From assembly GCA_023418995.1 (NCBI GenBank), contig JAEZYP010000030.1, positions 1 through 43,496 of the forward strand: DNA of 43,496 nt, in the 5' to 3' direction. The DNA is from Bacillota bacterium (lineage in GTDB: Bacteria > Bacillota > Clostridia > Oscillospirales > Acutalibacteraceae). The notes beneath the pieces were generated by a model. The model was not told the DNA's origin and did no database searches. It saw only the letters and a list, made by a program, of their open reading frames with translations. A program made the translations under genes and the position numbers. Below, piece after piece: positions 23,476 through 32,651 of the stretch (positions are counted from its first letter, which is position 1; each line of letters begins with the position of its first letter).

Positions 23476-25311
23476 TTGAGCAGGCTTGAAATTGTAACGC
23501 CAAATAAAGCCCAAACTGTGGTGGAAGGGCTGTACCGTGACCTCGAATGCCGCATCGTTGCAAGCCCGCCAAACCTGTGCCCGGTGGATATGGCGGCCTC
23601 GTTTCTAAGGCTCTGCCGCGCCCAGACCTGCGGTAAATGCGTTCCCTGCCGCGTGGGGCTGGCTCAGCTCGATAATCTTCTGGAGGATGTGCTGGAACAC
23701 CGGGCTACTCTGGAAACCATTGACCTGATTGAAAAAACCGCGAGAGTGATCGTGAATTCTGCCGACTGTGCAATCGGCTACGAGGCGGCTAATATGGTAC
23801 TCAAGGGCGCACAGGGGTTTCGCGAAGATTATGTGGAGCATATTGTAAACGACAGGTGTACCTGCAGCCTGAACCAGCCGGTTCCCTGTGTGGCGCTTTG
23901 CCCTGCCGGAGTAGATATCCCCGGTTATATCCGCCTGGTAAACGCCGGCAGATACGCCGACGCCGTGCGGCTGATTCGCAAGGACAATCCGTTCCCGACC
24001 GCCTGTGCCTTTGTCTGCGAGCACCCCTGCGAAGCGCGGTGCCGGAGAAATATGATTGATGATTCCGTCAATATCCGTGGATTGAAGCGCTATGCCGTAG
24101 ATCATTCCGGCATGGTTCCGCCTCCCGTTTGCGCGCCTTCCACCGGAAAGAAGATCGCGGTAATCGGCGCGGGTCCCGGAGGACTCAGCGCTGCCTATTA
24201 CCTTTCCCTGATGGGGCACAGCGTAACGGTATTTGAAAAGCAGCCGCAGCTGGGCGGTATGCTCCGCTATGGGATTCCAAGCTACCGCCTGCCGCGGGAA
24301 AGGCTCTGGGATGATATCGAGGCGATTCTTTCTACCGGGGTAGAGGTAAAAAGAGGCGTAAACGTTGGCACGGATATTCCTGTTTCCGACCTGACCAAAA
24401 ACTATGACGCGGTTTATTTGGCAATCGGCGCACATTCTGACCGGAAGCTGGGGATTGAAGGCGAAAACAGCAGGGGTGTAATCTCTGCTGTTGATATGCT
24501 CCGCAATATCGGAAATGAAAGCAAACCGGATTTCACCGGGAAAACGGTAGCGGTAATCGGCGGCGGAAACGTGGCAATGGACGTGGCACGCTCCGCTGTA
24601 CGTCTCGGCGCAAAAAAGGTCGAGATTGTCTACCGCCGCCGTCAGGAAGATATGACCGCCCTGCCGGAAGAAGTACAGGGCGCTGCAAACGAAGGCTGCG
24701 AAATCCTCAGCCTGCAGGCTCCGGTTCGAATAGAGACGGATGAAGCGGGGAACGTAGCCGCGTTGTGGACTCAGCCGCAGATCATCGGCAAAATCGATTC
24801 CGCCGGGCGCCCGCGCCCGGAGAACGCGCAGGTGGAGGAAAAACGCCTGCCCTGCGACCTTGTTGTTCTCGCCATTGGTCAAAGCATTGATTTCAACCCC
24901 TTCAAGGAATTCGGCGTACCGGTTCATCGGGGAAATATCGAGGCGCAAAGCTGCAGTCAGGTTGCCAGCATCCCGAATATGTTTGCGGGCGGCGACTGCG
25001 TCAGCGGCCCTGCCACGGTAATCAAGGCAGTTGCCGCCGGTAAGGTAGCCGCGGCAAATATCGACAATTATCTCGGCTATAATCATGAAATTACAGTAGA
25101 TGTTGAAATTCCGCAGGCAAGGCTGGATGACAGACCAGCCTGTGGCAGAGTTAATATGACTGAGCGAGAAGCCATTGAACGCCGGACTGACTTTGATTTA
25201 ATGGAATATGGAATGACCTGCCAGGAGGCAAACCAGGAGTCATCCCGCTGCCTGAGTTGTGACCATTTCGGTTACGGAATATTCAAGGGAGGGAGGATTG
25301 CCAAATGGTAA
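23476..25311 (+). CDS. NuoF-type Fe-S / GltD-like flavin oxidoreductase, hydrogenase partner
   Basis: The protein has about 611 residues. Near the N-terminus is a NuoF-type 4Fe-4S domain (CRAQTCGKCVPCRVG). A GltD/dihydropyrimidine-dehydrogenase Fe-S domain follows (CPAGVDIPGYIRL...FPTACAFVCEHPCEARCRR). Then come an FAD-binding fold (AVIGAGPGGLSAAYYL), an NAD(P)-binding fold (AVIGGGNVAMDVARSA) and a C-terminal CLSC pair. It likely passes electrons between NAD(P)H and the [FeFe]-hydrogenase encoded by the next gene, with which it overlaps by 7 bases. The TTG start at 23476 has AGGAG six bases upstream; the longer frame from 23395 begins inside the promoter. The nucleotide preference cannot be read from the sequence. 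Confidence 0.88.
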   Translation: MSRLEIVTPNKAQTVVEGLYRDLECRIVASPPNLCPVDMAASFLRLCRAQTCGKCVPCRVGLAQLDNLLEDVLEHRATLETIDLIEKTARVIVNSADCAIGYEAANMVLKGAQGFREDYVEHIVNDRCTCSLNQPVPCVALCPAGVDIPGYIRLVNAGRYADAVRLIRKDNPFPTACAFVCEHPCEARCRRNMIDDSVNIRGLKRYAVDHSGMVPPPVCAPSTGKKIAVIGAGPGGLSAAYYLSLMGHSVTVFEKQPQLGGMLRYGIPSYRLPRERLWDDIEAILSTGVEVKRGVNVGTDIPVSDLTKNYDAVYLAIGAHSDRKLGIEGENSRGVISAVDMLRNIGNESKPDFTGKTVAVIGGGNVAMDVARSAVRLGAKKVEIVYRRRQEDMTALPEEVQGAANEGCEILSLQAPVRIETDEAGNVAALWTQPQIIGKIDSAGRPRPENAQVEEKRLPCDLVVLAIGQSIDFNPFKEFGVPVHRGNIEAQSCSQVASIPNMFAGGDCVSGPATVIKAVAAGKVAAANIDNYLGYNHEITVDVEIPQARLDDRPACGRVNMTEREAIERRTDFDLMEYGMTCQEANQESSRCLSCDHFGYGIFKGGRIAKW

Positions 25312-27047
25312 AGATAACCATCAACAATACCACCTTTGAAGTAACGGAAGGCACTACGATACTGGAAGCCGCGGCATCCATCGGCGTACATATTCCTACA
25401 CTGTGTTATTTAAAGGGGATTAACGAAATCGGAGCCTGCCGCGTCTGTGTGGTGGAGCTGGCTGGCAAGGATAAGCTGGTAGCCGCCTGCAACAACAGGG
25501 TCGAAGAGGACATGGTAGTCTACACGAACAGCCCCCGCGTGCGGGAAGCGCGCAGGGTGAATGTGGAGCTGATTCTTTCTCAGCACGACTGTTACTGCTC
25601 CACCTGCGTAAGAAGCGGAAACTGCGGCCTTCAGAGCATGGCAAACGATCTTGGAATTCTCGACCTCCCCTACAAACGGGAGCTCCCCTATTCCCCGTGG
25701 AGCAAAAGCTTTCCGCTGATCCGGGATTTTTCCAAATGCATCAAGTGCATGCGCTGCGTGCAGGTGTGCGACAAGATTCAGGGCATGAATATCTGGGATG
25801 TTGCAAACACCGGCTCCCGCACAACCGTCGACGTTACCTGGAACCGTAAAATTGAGGATTCCGACTGCACGCTCTGCGGTCAGTGCATCACACACTGCCC
25901 GGTCGGCGCGTTAAGAGAGCGCGATGATACCGACAAGGCATTTGACGCGCTGGCAGACCCAAATAAGGTAACCGTTGTTCAAATTGCCCCCGCCGTTCGC
26001 GCGGCGTGGGGAGAAGCGCTCGGTCTGCCGAGTGAAAAGGCAACCGTCAAGCGCCTGGTATCCGCGCTGCGTAAAATGGGCTTTCAATACATTTTTGATA
26101 CTAATTTCAGCGCTGACCTTACGATTATGGAGGAAGGCAGCGAATTGCTGGAGAAACTGAAGAACAAAAATAAGGAAGTATTCCCGATGTTTACCTCCTG
26201 CTGCCCGGGCTGGGTTCGTTTTCTGAAATCCCAGTATCCCAACATGGTAAGCCATCTCTCCACCGCAAAATCACCGCAGCAAATGTTCGGCGCGGTGGCG
26301 AAGAGCTATTATGCGAAGCAGATGAAGATTGATCCAAAACAGGTCTATTCCATTTCCATTATGCCCTGTCTGGCGAAGAAGGACGAATGTGCCCAGCCGG
26401 TGCTGAATGACGCGGGCGCTGGTCAGGATGTCGACCTGGTGCTTACGACCCGTGAAATTGACCGTATGATCCGTTCCGAGCACATTCTGGTAAACGAGCT
26501 GGAAGAAGAGGAGTTTGATACACCTCTCGGCGTCGGCACCGGAGCGGCTGTGCTTTTCGGCACGACCGGCGGTGTGATGCAGGCGGCTCTCCGTACCGCT
26601 CACTATCTTTTGACCGGCAAGAATCCGAACCCGGACGCATTCCGGGAAGTCGGAGGAATGGACGGCTGGAAGGAAGCAGTGTTCACCATTGCCGATACTC
26701 CCCTACACGTTGCTGTCGTCAACGGGCTTGGTAACGCGAGAAGGCTGATGGAGGCGATTTGCGGCGGCAGGGTTTCCTACGATTTTGTCGAAGTCATGGC
26801 CTGCCCCGGAGGCTGCGCGGGCGGCGGCGGTCAGCCAATCAAAGAAGGTATGGAGCTCGCGGAAACCAGAGGAGATGCGCTTTACAATCTGGATAAGTCG
26901 AACAGCCTGCGCTTTTCCCATGAGAATCCGTCCGTCATTAAAATCTATGAGGATTATTTCGGCAAACCGCTTTCCCATCGTTCTCATGAATTGCTGCACA
27001 CCAACCAGAACGACTGGGTTTGCCCTGTTTCTCCAAAGGTGAGATAA
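25305..27047 (+). CDS. hydA: [FeFe]-hydrogenase catalytic subunit
   Basis: The 580-residue protein carries all cofactor sites. A 2Fe-2S ferredoxin domain has C34, C45, C48 and C62. The His-Cys3 cluster is H94, C98, C101 and C107. Two 4Fe-4S clusters use C145/148/151/155 and C188/191/194/198. H-cluster motifs are L1 TSCCPGW (C299-C300), L2 MPCLAKKDE and L3 EVMACPGGCAGGGGQP. The layout and length match HndD/NADH-linked clostridial hydrogenases. It probably forms hydrogen from NAD(P)H, perhaps with ferredoxin, together with the upstream flavoprotein. Maturases HydE, F and G are not in this window and must lie elsewhere. An intrinsic terminator follows. Confidence 0.95.
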   Translation: MVKITINNTTFEVTEGTTILEAAASIGVHIPTLCYLKGINEIGACRVCVVELAGKDKLVAACNNRVEEDMVVYTNSPRVREARRVNVELILSQHDCYCSTCVRSGNCGLQSMANDLGILDLPYKRELPYSPWSKSFPLIRDFSKCIKCMRCVQVCDKIQGMNIWDVANTGSRTTVDVTWNRKIEDSDCTLCGQCITHCPVGALRERDDTDKAFDALADPNKVTVVQIAPAVRAAWGEALGLPSEKATVKRLVSALRKMGFQYIFDTNFSADLTIMEEGSELLEKLKNKNKEVFPMFTSCCPGWVRFLKSQYPNMVSHLSTAKSPQQMFGAVAKSYYAKQMKIDPKQVYSISIMPCLAKKDECAQPVLNDAGAGQDVDLVLTTREIDRMIRSEHILVNELEEEEFDTPLGVGTGAAVLFGTTGGVMQAALRTAHYLLTGKNPNPDAFREVGGMDGWKEAVFTIADTPLHVAVVNGLGNARRLMEAICGGRVSYDFVEVMACPGGCAGGGGQPIKEGMELAETRGDALYNLDKSNSLRFSHENPSVIKIYEDYFGKPLSHRSHELLHTNQNDWVCPVSPKVR

Positions 27048-27057
27048 GTAGTACGAA

Positions 27058-27086
27058 CCGGCTTTGCTTTTGAAAGGCAGAGCCGG
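27058..27086 (+). terminator. Terminator of the hydrogenase operon
   Basis: CCGGCTTTGC (27058-27067) pairs with GCAGAGCCGG (27077-27086) apart from one mismatch, followed by ATTTCTTT. Confidence 0.85.
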
Positions 27087-27128
27087 ATTTCTTTATCCTG
27101 TAATATAATTAGATTCGTGCACAATATA

Positions 27129-27157
27129 TTGTTTCCTGTCGAAAAAACTGGTATGAT
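27129..27157 (+). promoter_or_regulatory. Promoter of the HAD phosphatase gene
   Basis: TTGTTT (27129-27134) and TATGAT (27152-27157) are spaced by 17 bases, about 100 bases before the preferred start codon. Confidence 0.55.
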
Positions 27158-27254
27158 AGAACAGGCCTGTAAAATGAACCACCCCGGTTTCGGCGGGAGC
27201 GGGCGTTTTGAAGGATAATTGAAGATAAGATCAGTTGGAACGGAGAAACTGTAT

Positions 27255-28067
27255 ATGAAATATAAGCTTCTGGTTCTGGACATTGACGGAACCTTGACCA
27301 ATTCGCAAAAAGAGGTAACGGAGCATACCCGAAAAACCTTGCGTAGCCTTCAGGAGAACGGGGTGAAGATTGCTCTGGCTTCGGGCAGACCGACCTGCGG
27401 AATTGTACCGATTGCCCAACAACTGGAGCTGGAAAAATACGGCGGCTTCATCCTCTCTTTCAACGGAGGAAAAATCGAGGAATGCGGCACCGGTCGAATG
27501 ATCTATGAAAAAACGCTTCCAAAAAGCATGACCCGGCGCCTCTATGATTTGGCGCTGCAAAACAAGGTAAACATCCTTACCTATCAGGATGAATATGTGA
27601 TTACGGAAGACACGGAGAACGCTTACGTCAAGCTGGAACTGAAGGTCAACCGGATGAAAGCGAGAAAAGTGGATTCCTTTGTGAATTATGTGGATTTCCC
27701 GGTCACCAAATGCCTGATGGTAGATGACGGAGATTATCTGGCGGAAGTGGAGCGCAAGGTAAAAGCCGAGGTCGGTGACAACCTGAGCGTTTACCGGTCA
27801 GAGCCATTTTTTCTGGAAATCATGCCACAGAATATCGATAAGGCGCATGCTCTGAAAAAGCTTCTGAATTATATGGAGATTACAAAAGAGGAAATGATCG
27901 CCTGCGGCGACGGCTTTAACGATTTGACCATGATCGAGTACGCTGGTCTGGGCGTGGCAATGGAAAACGCACAGGATGTGGTAAAAAAGGCGGCGGACTA
28001 TATCGCTCCCGCAAACGATGACGACGGAGTCGCCTTTGTCGTCAATAAATTTATGCTGGCGCAATAA
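27255..28067 (+). CDS. Cof-type HAD-IIB family phosphatase
   Basis: This is a HAD-superfamily hydrolase of about 270 residues. Motif I is LDIDGTL with the nucleophile aspartate near residue 9. Motif II is LASGRPT, and motifs III/IV are covered by the K in IDKAHALKKLL and GDGFNDLTM. The GxGVAMENA tail typical of the Cof/YidA group is present. The enzymes dephosphorylate sugar phosphates or similar small molecules; the substrate is unknown. The start at 27255 has CGGAG nine bases upstream, while a TTG at 27219 lies further out without support. It is monocistronic, with its own promoter and terminator. Confidence 0.9.
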   Translation: MKYKLLVLDIDGTLTNSQKEVTEHTRKTLRSLQENGVKIALASGRPTCGIVPIAQQLELEKYGGFILSFNGGKIEECGTGRMIYEKTLPKSMTRRLYDLALQNKVNILTYQDEYVITEDTENAYVKLELKVNRMKARKVDSFVNYVDFPVTKCLMVDDGDYLAEVERKVKAEVGDNLSVYRSEPFFLEIMPQNIDKAHALKKLLNYMEITKEEMIACGDGFNDLTMIEYAGLGVAMENAQDVVKKAADYIAPANDDDGVAFVVNKFMLAQ

Positions 28068-28103
28068 AATACCGAGCGGCGCTTTGCTTGGATACCAAAG
28101 AAG

Positions 28104-28129
28104 GCCGGGAACCTGCACTGGCTCCCGGC
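28104..28129 (+). terminator. Terminator of the HAD phosphatase gene
   Basis: GCCGGGA (28104-28110) pairs with TCCCGGC (28123-28129), followed by TTTCTTG. Confidence 0.75.
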
Positions 28130-28268
28130 TTTCTTGCGCTCGTTGTTTATCGTACAACAGCTTAAAAAGCGCATTTTGCGAGGGCATTAATCGTGACGCA
28201 GGATGGACAACGCAGCAGCGCGGCAAACCGTAACGACCGGGTAGTTTTGACTTTAATCGGTGAGAATA

Positions 28269-29618
28269 TCACCGTAAAACATGAAATTTTTTTAAAATGA
28301 AATATACAGCGACAAGAAAGAGAAAAAGGGAAACACTTCCCACCAAACCGGAAACCTGCCCCGGATAGAGCGGAGAGGTAGCCAGAACGGCTACAACCAT
28401 CAACGCGGTAAAGACCGCTGTGTACGGATAGCCCGGAACCCGGTATTTCAATTTCTCAGGGTGCTCCTTTAAGGTCTTTTTCCGGTAGAAGTAATGGGTC
28501 ACGGAAATCGTCAGCCAGTTAAACATGGCAAGAAAGCCGCTTGTTACCGCCAGTATCACAAAAATTTTATCCGGAATGAAGTAGGATAAAATCGCGGTAA
28601 AGAGCAGTGCGAGGCTGCTCATTCCCAGCGCGCAGACAGGTACATGATTCTTGTTGGTTTTTAAAAATAATCGGGAAGCCTGTTTGTCCCGGCTGAGGGA
28701 ATGAAGCATTCGGGAGGAACTGTACATGGAGGAATTCAACCCCGAAAGCGCGGCCGATAAAACAATGAGATTCAGGAGACTATCTGAAAAAGGGATACCA
28801 ATTCTTTGAAAGATGTAGACAAACGGGCTCTCCGATTCCGAAACCGACTGCCACGGCGTAAGCAGGATTAAAAACAGGATGGAGAGCGTATACAGGGCGG
28901 TCACGGACGCACTGATCACCGTGATAGCCGGCGGCGCGTTTTTTTCGGGGGTTTCCGTATCCGCAATCGCCAGCCCGATAATTCCGGTTCCGGTAAAGGA
29001 GAACATTACCATTATCATAGAGGAGGCAACACCTCCAAAGCCATTGGGCAGAAAACTTTCCGCGGATTGAAAAGGGTTGCTGAGCTTTAGGGAATGAAGC
29101 GGGACCAGCCCTATCAACGCAAGCAGGCCGAACAGGATGAACAGCGTCAGCGCGACTACTTTAATTGAAGCCAAAATGCTTTCCATCCGGCTCAGCCCCT
29201 TCAGGTCGTTCAGATTAATAACCGTCATAATCACCGTGAAGAGAATACAGAAAACCCAAAGCGGTACTTTTGGAAACCAGAAGCGGGTAAAAATGGCGGC
29301 TGCGGTTACTTCGCCTGCCATACCCAGAATTCCGCTCAGCCAAAACATCCAACCGTTTACAAAGCCGATCCAGGGGCCGAAAATTTCAGAGGCGTGCACC
29401 CGAAAAGCGCCCGGCGCGGGATTCACCACACACATTTCTGTAATAAACATCACCTCAAACGTCATGATCAGCCCGCCGATCAGGTAGGAGAGGATGGCAC
29501 CCGGTCCGGCAGCGGCAATTACCGTCGAGCTGCCCAGAAAGATGCCTGAACCTATGATATTCCCGAGCGACATAATAATTAGATGGTTTCGGTTAAACCT
29601 TTTTTCACTCTTTTTCAA
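28269..29618 (-). CDS. APC-family amino acid permease
   Basis: This is a 449-residue integral membrane protein with about twelve helices. The first segment NLIIMSLGNIIGSGIFLGSS-like pattern (visible as MSLGNIIGSGIFLG) is the conserved substrate-binding helix of the amino acid-polyamine-organocation superfamily. PAPGAFRVHASEIFGPWIGFVNGW is the second family signature. It takes up or exchanges an amino acid; specificity cannot be read. It starts at TTG, with AAAGGAA six bases upstream. It is convergent with the phosphatase gene. A stable hairpin lies in its upstream leader. Confidence 0.9.
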   Translation of the reverse strand: MKKSEKRFNRNHLIIMSLGNIIGSGIFLGSSTVIAAAGPGAILSYLIGGLIMTFEVMFITEMCVVNPAPGAFRVHASEIFGPWIGFVNGWMFWLSGILGMAGEVTAAAIFTRFWFPKVPLWVFCILFTVIMTVINLNDLKGLSRMESILASIKVVALTLFILFGLLALIGLVPLHSLKLSNPFQSAESFLPNGFGGVASSMIMVMFSFTGTGIIGLAIADTETPEKNAPPAITVISASVTALYTLSILFLILLTPWQSVSESESPFVYIFQRIGIPFSDSLLNLIVLSAALSGLNSSMYSSSRMLHSLSRDKQASRLFLKTNKNHVPVCALGMSSLALLFTAILSYFIPDKIFVILAVTSGFLAMFNWLTISVTHYFYRKKTLKEHPEKLKYRVPGYPYTAVFTALMVVAVLATSPLYPGQVSGLVGSVSLFLFLVAVYFILKKFHVLR

Positions 29619-29712
29619 TTATATTTCCTTTCATAGCCATTTTCCATTATTTTCACCGAAAAAACCAAATTCAACCGACCGAGCTGAAAAAACATTTATA
29701 GTCATGCAAAGC

Positions 29713-29755
29713 AAAAGAAACAGTTGGACGACAAATACGTCCGGCTGTTTCTTTT
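29713..29755. terminator. Stable hairpin in the divergent intergenic region
   Basis: AAAAGAAACAG pairs with CTGTTTCTTTT around an inner GACG/CGTC stem, with a U-run on the plus strand (TTTTTGTG). It lies upstream of both flanking genes, so it is either part of the permease leader (attenuator) or the end of an unseen small RNA. Confidence 0.6.
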
Positions 29756-29909
29756 TGTGTATCCCGTTCTCACCGAAAGAAAAACAAAAGGAAACTTTTT
29801 TGTTTTTTCAGCATAATTTTATATTACACTAACTTCTTCGTTCTGAAGCCAGATTGGTTTCGGTTTTATCAACTATAATCAAAAGTATTTTTATTGGGGG
29901 CTTATAACG

Positions 29910-30614
29910 GTGATGCTTCGCCATAGGTTAAAATCCGTAAAGCCGGAGCCTGTTTTGCGCCTTTCGAACAAACAAAAAAGCCTTGTGTTTATTCGGGGCT
30001 GCAATTTCTATAAGCTCTTCTGGGTGTTTCTTATCGGAAGTGTATTCGGCTGCTATATGGAGCAGTTCGGTTATTATTCCTTCTGCGGAATCTGGGAGAG
30101 TCGAGCCGGGGTCATTTGGGGTTCCTTCAGTGAAATCTATGGCTTCGGCGCCGTACTGGTTTATGCGATTCTCCGTAAAATCAAAAGCCCGATTATCATC
30201 TTTGTGACCGCCATGCTCTGCGGAGCGGCGTTTGAGTATGCCGCCGGCCTTTTCCAGGAGCTCGCGTTTGGTTCTCAGTCGTGGAATTACAGCAACGAGG
30301 AATGGAATATCGGCGGAAAGACCTGCTTAAAATACGCTTTTTTCTGGGGTCTGCTCGGCTTTGCTTTTGTCCGCTGGATATTTCCGGGGATGGATCACCT
30401 GCTGGAAAAAATCAAAGGCAGGGCAGCGCTTACTGCTACTTGGACCTTGCTTATATTTATGGTGCTGAACCTGCTCTTCTCCTCCCTTGCCGTGGAGCGC
30501 TGGAATGAACGGCTGCGCGGCCTGCCGTCAAACGGTCTGCTGAATATCATTCTGGATCAATATTACGGGAATGAAGAAATGGAGAAGATCTACCCCCATA
30601 TGAATTTTTTTTAG
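29910..30614 (+). CDS. Putative ABC-transporter permease (CmpB/PF06541-like)
   Basis: This 234-residue membrane protein of about five helices belongs to the family labelled ABC_trans_CmpB. It shows the FxxGSVFGCYMEQ opening, the aromatic/glycine-rich region WGSFSEIYGFGAVLVY, and an aromatic SWNYS segment. Despite the family name, no ATPase or binding protein is nearby and transport has not been shown. The start is GTG at 29910 or ATG at 29913, both behind GGGGG. A TATAAT at 29874-29879 is the probable -10 box, with a weak -35. Confidence 0.8.
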   Translation: MMLRHRLKSVKPEPVLRLSNKQKSLVFIRGCNFYKLFWVFLIGSVFGCYMEQFGYYSFCGIWESRAGVIWGSFSEIYGFGAVLVYAILRKIKSPIIIFVTAMLCGAAFEYAAGLFQELAFGSQSWNYSNEEWNIGGKTCLKYAFFWGLLGFAFVRWIFPGMDHLLEKIKGRAALTATWTLLIFMVLNLLFSSLAVERWNERLRGLPSNGLLNIILDQYYGNEEMEKIYPHMNFF

Positions 30615-30718
30615 GCATAAACGATATTCATAAGCTATTCCCATCATTTTTTCGCATACAAAAAATCCTCAAACTTTTTTACGCCTTTGTTTCTTTTAAT
30701 TTAATTTTATGAAGGGAT

Positions 30719-30746
30719 TTGATTCTTATAAAATATACTGTATAAT
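30719..30746 (+). promoter_or_regulatory. Promoter of the two-component/sugar transporter locus
   Basis: TTGATT (30719-30724) and TATAAT (30741-30746) are spaced by 16 bases, leaving a leader of about 145 bases before the kinase. An inverted repeat GACAAT/ATTGTC at 30768-30789 lies in that leader and may bind a regulator. The rest of 30615-30899 shows nothing else. Confidence 0.6.
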
Positions 30747-30899
30747 TATTATCGTATCTAATTATTGGACAATCTTAATATTAATTGTCAACAAAATCTT
30801 ATTCCGATGTTTCAAGTGACAAATTTTTAAGTTTTTTACAGAAAAAGTCAACATAGAACGAAAAATTTCAGCGATGTCAAATCATAAAAAGGAGGTTAT

Positions 30900-32651
30900 A
30901 TGAAATATTTATTGAAATCGTTTCTGGATTTAAAGATCACTTCAAAAATTATGATTTGCTATATTGCCATGCTGGTTATCTTCCTGTCCGTTGGAAACAT
31001 CACCTACCATCAATACCAGAGTCTTACCGCGGGCAAAGTGCTGCAAATGTCCACCGAAAACACCCGATCTGTCAACAATAACCTGGATTTTATATTTGAT
31101 ACGATGAATAATCAGAGTATCATCCTGTTATCCAGCCAGACCATGCAGGACGCTTTGGAACAGTCCTGCCGAAAATATGACGGTCTGCTGCAAACAAAGG
31201 TCTGCTATTATATTGCTGATTTTATGAATTTCAACGACATAATTTCCTCCGTCTACATATTTGACCTAAACGGGGTTGAGTATTATGTTGACCGCAGCTC
31301 TTTTAAAAACATCAGCAGTGAAAAGGTTCGCAAGGCGGAGTGGTATTCGCAGCTTGTGGATCGAAACGGCGGATATTTGCTGAAGCTAAACGGCGGAGGA
31401 ACATTTGCCTCCGAAAAAGATAATTATATTTCCCTCATACGGGTCATTAATAATATCAACACACAAAAGCCAATGGGTATCATGGTGATGAACGTTTCCG
31501 CCAATTCCATTCTGCAAACCGCCATGAAACAGAACAACGCCTATATGGGAGTTGTTCTGACGGACGAAACAGGCCGGAATATTTTGGATTCCACTCCGGC
31601 AGAGCTGAAGAAGTCCACGGATTTTATCGGAAAGATCCCCTCTGGCAGCTCCCAGATTCTGAAAATCGGCGGTGAAAGCTATATTGTCTCTTCTCTTGTC
31701 AACCGTAACGACTGGGTGCTTACCGATATCACGCCGTTTAACGAATATACAAAGCAAAGCACGGCGACCAATATCACTCTTGTCATTTTCATTCTGGCCT
31801 TCGGGGTTTTGTTCTTTGCAACGTTTATCGTGATATCGCTCCTGATTACCCGCCCAATCCGAAAGCTTGCGATTTCCATGAAGGCGGTAGAAAACGGGGA
31901 TTTCAAGGAAATCAGCATAAAAACCGGAAACGATGAAATTGGGCATCTAAAGGATGTTTACAACATGATGGTGCGCAGAATCGTTATATTAATCGACGAT
32001 ATCCTCAAAGAGCAGGCCATTAAGCGAAAGAGAGAGCTTGAGGTTTTGCAGATGCAGATCAAGCCTCACTTCCTTTACAATTCCTTCGACGCGATTGGAG
32101 CGCTTGCCGTATCAGGCAAAAGTATGGAGGTGTTTCGGCTTGTTCAGGCGCTCGGTCGGTTTTACCGGGGATTTTTAAGCGCCTGTGACGAGGCGATTAC
32201 GTTGCGGGAGGAGCTTAGAATCACCGAAAGCTATCTGACAATTCAAACGATTCGCTTTCCGGAAAAATTTACGGTAGTTAAGGAGATAGACCCGGATGCT
32301 CTGGAGGTAAAAATTCCAAGCCTTACGCTGCAGCCGCTGGTCGAAAATGCAATTGACCACGGGATACGCTGTAAGCCCGATACGGGAACTCTGCGCATTC
32401 AAGTCCGGCGTCTGGAGCATTCCGTCCAAATCACTGTGGAGGATGACGGAGTCGGCATGGAGGCGGAAAAAATGTCTGAAATCTTGAAATATCATTCAAA
32501 AGGAGTCGGGATGAGAGCGACCATGGAAAAGCTAAATCTTTATTTTCAGACCGAAAACATACTTGCCATAGAAAGTAAAAAGGGCTGCGGTACAAAAATT
32601 ACGATTACCATACCGGCAGAACAGGGAGTAGAAAATGAATCAACTAAATGA
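30900..32651 (+). CDS. YesM-type sensor histidine kinase
   Basis: The 583-residue membrane kinase has TM1 at residues 16-36, a large extracellular cache-like sensor (40-285), TM2 (290-316) and HAMP (about 317-370). The His_kinase domain has H390 in QIKPHFLYNS. The ATPase domain follows, with LVENAIDHGI, VEDDGVGM and GVGMRATMEKL. This is the family that senses extracellular sugars or sugar-binding states in Firmicutes. AAAGGAGG precedes the ATG. It overlaps the response-regulator gene by 17 bases, so the pair is co-expressed. The downstream sugar ABC transporter is the likely target; the ligand is unknown. Confidence 0.93.
   Translation: MKYLLKSFLDLKITSKIMICYIAMLVIFLSVGNITYHQYQSLTAGKVLQMSTENTRSVNNNLDFIFDTMNNQSIILLSSQTMQDALEQSCRKYDGLLQTKVCYYIADFMNFNDIISSVYIFDLNGVEYYVDRSSFKNISSEKVRKAEWYSQLVDRNGGYLLKLNGGGTFASEKDNYISLIRVINNINTQKPMGIMVMNVSANSILQTAMKQNNAYMGVVLTDETGRNILDSTPAELKKSTDFIGKIPSGSSQILKIGGESYIVSSLVNRNDWVLTDITPFNEYTKQSTATNITLVIFILAFGVLFFATFIVISLLITRPIRKLAISMKAVENGDFKEISIKTGNDEIGHLKDVYNMMVRRIVILIDDILKEQAIKRKRELEVLQMQIKPHFLYNSFDAIGALAVSGKSMEVFRLVQALGRFYRGFLSACDEAITLREELRITESYLTIQTIRFPEKFTVVKEIDPDALEVKIPSLTLQPLVENAIDHGIRCKPDTGTLRIQVRRLEHSVQITVEDDGVGMEAEKMSEILKYHSKGVGMRATMEKLNLYFQTENILAIESKKGCGTKITITIPAEQGVENESTK

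Noticed and set aside
23605..25086. 493-residue open frame on the minus strand
   Set aside because: It is antisense to the flavoprotein gene, whose motifs are unmistakable; the minus-strand frame shows no domain and no ribosome site.
29619..29909. T-box or amino-acid riboswitch upstream of the permease
   Set aside because: The leader contains a strong hairpin but no T-box core sequence or specifier arrangement that I can find.
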